The notes below the pieces were generated by a model that had not been told where the DNA came from, searched no databases, and saw nothing but the letters and a program-made list of their open reading frames with translations. A DNA stretch of 9,430 bases from an uncultured Hymenobacter sp. (GTDB lineage: Bacteria > Bacteroidota > Bacteroidia > Cytophagales > Hymenobacteraceae): positions 1 to 9,430 of the forward strand of contig CALMOO010000517.1 in NCBI GenBank assembly GCA_937871705.1, in the 5' to 3' direction. Made by a program: the position numbers and the translations under genes. Of this stretch, positions 5,784-9,430 are shown piece by piece. The first letter of the stretch is position 1, and each line of letters begins with the position of its first letter.

Positions 5784-7919
5784 ATGACTTCAAGCCAACA
5801 CACTGCTTTAGTAAACTTTATCTGGGGTATTGCCGATGATGTGCTGCGTGACGTGTATGTACGCAGCAAGTACCGCGACGTGATATTGCCCATGATAGTG
5901 CTGCGCCGCCTGGATGCGGTGCTGGAACCCACCAAGCAGGCGGTGCTCGAGCAGAAGCGGATGCTTGACGAGTTCAGTATCACGGAGCAGGACGCGGCTT
6001 TGTGCCAGGCCTCGGGGCAAGCGTTTTACAATGCGTCGCCATTTCGGCTGCGGGACCTGCCCTCGCGAGCGCTGCCGCAGCAGTTGGAGGCCGACTTCCG
6101 GGCGTATTTGAACGGGTACTCGGAAAACGTGCGCGAGATTTTGGACAAGTTCAAGTTCAACAACCAGATACCGACGCTAATGGAGGCCGATGCGCTGGGC
6201 TTTCTGATTGAGAAGTTTCTGGCGCCGACCATCAACTTCGCGCCGACGCCGGTGCTGAACGATGACGGGAGCGAGAAGCTGCCGGCGCTGGACAACCACG
6301 CCATGGGCACGGTGTTCGAGGAGCTGATTCGGCGCTTTAACGAAGAGAACAACGAAGAAGCGGGGGAGCATTTTACGCCCCGCGACGTGGTGAGCGTGAT
6401 GGCCGACCTGATTTTTATGCCGGTGGCCGACCGCATCAGCTCGACTACTTACCTGGTGTATGACGACGCCTGCGGCACGGGCGGCATGCTGACGGCTGCC
6501 GAGGAGCGGCTGCACAAGCTGGCGGCCAACCACGGCAAGGACGTGCAGATTCACTTGTACGGGCAGGAGGTGCAGCCCGAGACTTATGCCATTACGAAGG
6601 CTGACTTGCTGTTGAAGGGCCAGGGCCAGGAGGCGCAGAACTTCGCGTATGGCTCGACGCTGAGCCGGGACGGACACGAGGCTATGCAGTTTGACTTCAT
6701 GCTGGCCAACCCGCCCTACGGCAAGAGCTGGAGCAAGGACTTGGAGCAGATGGGCGGCAAGAAAGAAATCAACGACCGGCGGTTTGTATTTCCGTACGCG
6801 GGTGAGGCGGCGTTTAGCTTGCTCACACGGTCGTCGGATGGGCAGCTGCTGTTTTTGGCGAACAAGCTGGCCAAGATGAAAACCAAGACGGCGCTGGGCT
6901 CGCGCATTGCGCAGGTTCACAACGGCTCGGCGCTGTTTACGGGCGACGCGGGGCAGGGCGAGAGCAACATCCGGCGCTGGATACTGGAGAATGACTGGTT
7001 GGAAGCCATTATCGCGCTGCCGCTAAACATCTTTTACAACACGGGCATTGCGACGTACATCTGGGTGCTGAGCAACCGGAAGGAGGAGCGCCGCAAGGGG
7101 ACGGTGCAGTTGATAGATGCCAGTGGCTGGCAGCAGCCGCTGCGCAAGAACCTGGGTAAGAAGAACTGCGAGCTGGCCCCGCAACACCAGGCGCGCATTG
7201 TGGAGGCGTTTATAGAGATGGAGAAAAGCGAGCAGAGCAAGCTGTTTCCGAACGAGGCTTTTGGCTACCACAAGGTGGTGGTGGAGCGGCCGTTGCGGCT
7301 GCGGGTAGAGCTGACAGCCGAGCGGCTGCGTGCCTTTGGCAAGGCCTGCGCCGAGGCCAAGGACGAAGACCTGGCCCCGCTGGTGGCGGCCGTGGCCGGG
7401 CAAGTGGGCGCGGGTCCGCACCCGAACTTCAACGCTTTTGTGGCCACGGTGGAAGCGGCGGCCAAGGCCGCGAAGCTGCGCTGGACAGCCAAGCGCACCA
7501 AGCTGCTGCAAACCGGCGGCCTGACCGAGCGAGACGAAGCCGCCATACCGGTGCGGCGCACCGAGCGCAAGGCGGTGGCCGGCGATGCCCACGCGCCAGC
7601 TCGGCTGGGTGGCACCTTCGTGGAGGGCAGTCAGGCTGTGACCTACGAGCCCGACACGGAGCTGCGCGACACTGAGCAGGTACCGCTGCTGGAAGAAGGC
7701 GGCATTGCGGGCTTTGTGGCGCGGGAGGTATGGCCACACGCGGCCGACGCCTGGGTGGACGAGGACAAGACGCAGGTGGGCTACGAAATATCGTTCACGC
7801 GCTACTTCTACCAGCCACAGCGGCTGCGAAGTTTGGAAGAAATAGCGGGCGACATCTTCGCCTTGGAAGCCGAGACGGACGGGCTGCTGCGTGACATTCT
7901 TACTACTCAGGAAGCGTAG
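5784..7919 (+). CDS. hsdM: type I restriction-modification system methyltransferase subunit HsdM
   Basis: S-adenosylmethionine-dependent adenine-N6 methyltransferase subunit that, with the specificity subunit HsdS, methylates host DNA and forms the core of the HsdR2M2S restriction complex. The N-terminal helical HsdM domain (1-150: FIWGIADDVLRDVYVRSKYRDVILPMIVLRRLD) is followed by HFTPR (196-200), motif I DDACGTGGML (227-236) and catalytic motif IV NPPY (309-312). At 711 residues it exceeds the roughly 500 of E. coli-type HsdM. The extra C-terminal part (about 500-711) includes an Ala/Lys-rich helical stretch (510-575) and a conserved-looking end (YEPDTELRDTEQVPL ... GYEISFTRYFYQPQ). ATG 5784 precedes the expected N-terminus. 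The reading frame is intact. It lies 62 bp after the 179-residue gene and 31 bp before the DUF262 gene. Confidence 0.95.
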   Translation: MTSSQHTALVNFIWGIADDVLRDVYVRSKYRDVILPMIVLRRLDAVLEPTKQAVLEQKRMLDEFSITEQDAALCQASGQAFYNASPFRLRDLPSRALPQQLEADFRAYLNGYSENVREILDKFKFNNQIPTLMEADALGFLIEKFLAPTINFAPTPVLNDDGSEKLPALDNHAMGTVFEELIRRFNEENNEEAGEHFTPRDVVSVMADLIFMPVADRISSTTYLVYDDACGTGGMLTAAEERLHKLAANHGKDVQIHLYGQEVQPETYAITKADLLLKGQGQEAQNFAYGSTLSRDGHEAMQFDFMLANPPYGKSWSKDLEQMGGKKEINDRRFVFPYAGEAAFSLLTRSSDGQLLFLANKLAKMKTKTALGSRIAQVHNGSALFTGDAGQGESNIRRWILENDWLEAIIALPLNIFYNTGIATYIWVLSNRKEERRKGTVQLIDASGWQQPLRKNLGKKNCELAPQHQARIVEAFIEMEKSEQSKLFPNEAFGYHKVVVERPLRLRVELTAERLRAFGKACAEAKDEDLAPLVAAVAGQVGAGPHPNFNAFVATVEAAAKAAKLRWTAKRTKLLQTGGLTERDEAAIPVRRTERKAVAGDAHAPARLGGTFVEGSQAVTYEPDTELRDTEQVPLLEEGGIAGFVAREVWPHAADAWVDEDKTQVGYEISFTRYFYQPQRLRSLEEIAGDIFALEAETDGLLRDILTTQEA

Positions 7920-7950
7920 CCGCCTCTCTCCTCTTCTACTAGTTTATTGT

Positions 7951-9430
7951 ATGGTACAAGCCATTTCTACCTTCGACAGCACCAAGGAGCCGCTAGGCGA
8001 CCTGCTGCGCAACATTCATCAGGGCCAGATACAGTTGCCTGATTTTCAGCGAGGCTGGGTGTGGGACGACCACCACATCGTGAGTTTGATTGGCAGCCTG
8101 GCGCAGACGTATCCCATTGGGGCCATTATGGTGCTGCAGACCGGCAACCCGAGCGTGAAGTTTAAGACGCGAACAGTAGAGGGCGCTCCGGCCTCCGTGG
8201 CTGGCACCGAAGCCGACCGGCTGATACTGGACGGGCAGCAGCGGCTGACTTCGCTATATCAGAGCCTGTATAGCCGCAACCCGGTGCTGACCCGCGACGC
8301 GCGCGGCGTGGAAATGAAGCGCTGGTACTACCTGGATATGCGCAAGGCCCTGGAACCGGAGGCTGACCTGGAGGAGGCCGTGCTGAGCCTACCCGAAAAC
8401 CGGCAGGTACGCAACTTCCGGGGCGAGGTGCAGCAGGACTACAGCACCCAGGCGGCCGAGTGGCAGCACGAGCTGTTTCCGCTGAACCTGGCGTTTGACA
8501 GCGTGGCCACCATGCAGTGGCAATTTGACTACCAGCAGTACCTGACGCAGGAACAGCTGGCCGATGCGCCGCAACGGCTGGAGCGCTGGATGCGCTTCTA
8601 CCAGCTGGTGCTGCTGGCCATTCAGCAGTACAACCTGCCGGTAATTAAGCTGGGCAAGGAATCGCCGAAGGCGGCCATTTGCCAGGTGTTTGAGAAGGTG
8701 AACACGGGGGGCGTGTCGCTGACGGTGTTTGAGCTGATTACGGCCACATTTGCCATCGATGACTTTAACCTGCGCGACGACTGGACAGCACGGGCCACGG
8801 CCCTGCGCAAGCACAAAGTGCTGGCCCAGGTGCCGAGCGACAATTTTTTGCAGGCCCTGAGCTTGGTGGCCACCTACGAGCACCGGCGCCAAAAACAGCA
8901 GGAAGGCAACCCGGCCGACGCCTTGCCAGGCGTAACGTGCAAGCGCAAGGACCTGCTGCGCCTGCCCCTGAGCGCCTACACGACCTGGGCCGATAAGACG
9001 CAACAGGGATTTGTGGCGGCGGCCAAGTTTCTACACACACAGCACATTTTTGCGCACCGCGACCTGCCCTACACCACGCAGCTCGTGCCGCTTGCGGCCT
9101 TACTGACGCTGCTGGGGCCGGGTGGGCTGGACCACGGCGGCGCCCGCGCCCGGCTGGAGCGCTGGTTTTGGTCGGGGGTACTAGGGGAGCTGTACGGCAG
9201 CGCCACCGAAACTCGCTTTGCCCACGACGTGCAGGAGGTGATGCCTTGGCTGACGACCGGACAGGGCGAGCCGGCTACTGTGCGTGAGGCCAGCTTCTAC
9301 CCCCTGCGGCTGCGAAGCCTGCGCAGCCGCGGTAGCGCGGCCTACAAAGGGCTATATGCCCTGATGATGCGCCGCGGAGCAGTGGACTTCGGCACTGGAG
9401 TGGGTATTAACGCCATTACCTACTTTGACG
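7951..9430 (+). CDS. DUF262 (GmrS/SspE-like) protein, partial at right edge
   Basis: The frame opens at ATG 7951 and is still open at the window end (493 codons), so the C-terminus is missing. Residues 29-38 read LPDFQRGWVW and residues 93-101 LDGQQRLTS, the ParB/Srx-fold nucleotide-binding signature of DUF262. VFEKVNTGGVSLTVFEL near residue 255 is also typical. Known DUF262 proteins act in defence (GmrSD against modified phage DNA, SspE with phosphorothioation), often coupled to a DUF1524 HNH nuclease domain. No such nuclease motif is seen before the edge, so it may follow, be in another protein, or be absent. The 31-bp gap after hsdM suggests one operon and a role tied to the methylation state of DNA, which is inference. 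Confidence 0.9.
   Translation, partial: MVQAISTFDSTKEPLGDLLRNIHQGQIQLPDFQRGWVWDDHHIVSLIGSLAQTYPIGAIMVLQTGNPSVKFKTRTVEGAPASVAGTEADRLILDGQQRLTSLYQSLYSRNPVLTRDARGVEMKRWYYLDMRKALEPEADLEEAVLSLPENRQVRNFRGEVQQDYSTQAAEWQHELFPLNLAFDSVATMQWQFDYQQYLTQEQLADAPQRLERWMRFYQLVLLAIQQYNLPVIKLGKESPKAAICQVFEKVNTGGVSLTVFELITATFAIDDFNLRDDWTARATALRKHKVLAQVPSDNFLQALSLVATYEHRRQKQQEGNPADALPGVTCKRKDLLRLPLSAYTTWADKTQQGFVAAAKFLHTQHIFAHRDLPYTTQLVPLAALLTLLGPGGLDHGGARARLERWFWSGVLGELYGSATETRFAHDVQEVMPWLTTGQGEPATVREASFYPLRLRSLRSRGSAAYKGLYALMMRRGAVDFGTGVGINAITYFD

Noticed and set aside
6177..6920. long - strand frame opposite hsdM
   Set aside because: It lies antisense to the conserved methyltransferase motifs; its His/Arg/Leu/Val-rich translation is a high-GC antisense artefact. 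The same applies to 7023-7739 and 8389-9003.
1..9430. CRISPR array, tRNA or rRNA
   Set aside because: No regularly spaced direct repeats and no tRNA- or rRNA-like conserved segments were seen on either strand.

Overview
The window looks like chromosomal DNA of a high-GC Bacteroidota, most plausibly a Hymenobacter-like Cytophagales. Three things suggest this: GC-rich coding sequence, a perfect Bacteroidota -7 promoter box (TATATTTG, 3956-3963), and short dispersed intergenic repeats of types common in such genomes. The genus is inference; no rRNA or other marker is present. All recognisable genes lie on the + strand.

Layout. Positions 1-542 hold no convincing gene but several inverted repeats: a nested REP-like element, two adjacent hairpins, and a possible operator just before umuD. 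Next comes an SOS mutagenesis pair, umuD (543-1007) and umuC (1155-2474), separated by about 150 bp of degenerate repeat. A small unknown gene follows (2514-2780), then an HNH_2-type endonuclease gene (2949-3917).

From 3904 onward there is a second, distinct block. Two perfect palindromes sharing the 20-bp core GTCGGGTAAATTTACCCGAC, centred 54 bp apart, flank a promoter. Directly after them lies a gene for a protein joining an N-terminal helix-turn-helix to an ImmA/IrrE-type zinc peptidase (3986-5176). It is followed after 5 bp by an unrecognised 179-residue protein (5182-5721), then a type I restriction-modification methyltransferase subunit hsdM (5784-7919), then a DUF262 (GmrS/SspE-like) protein that runs off the right edge (7951-9430). 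No hsdS or hsdR is in view; they would be expected further right.

Reading of the whole: this is a defence island beside an SOS cassette. The most interesting part is the apparently autoregulated HTH-peptidase whose operator pair sits at the head of a restriction-modification/DUF262 gene set. The arrangement suggests that a cleavable or protease-coupled repressor controls expression of the block, and the 179-residue protein may be its partner. That last step is inference from gene order and palindrome geometry, not something the sequence proves.
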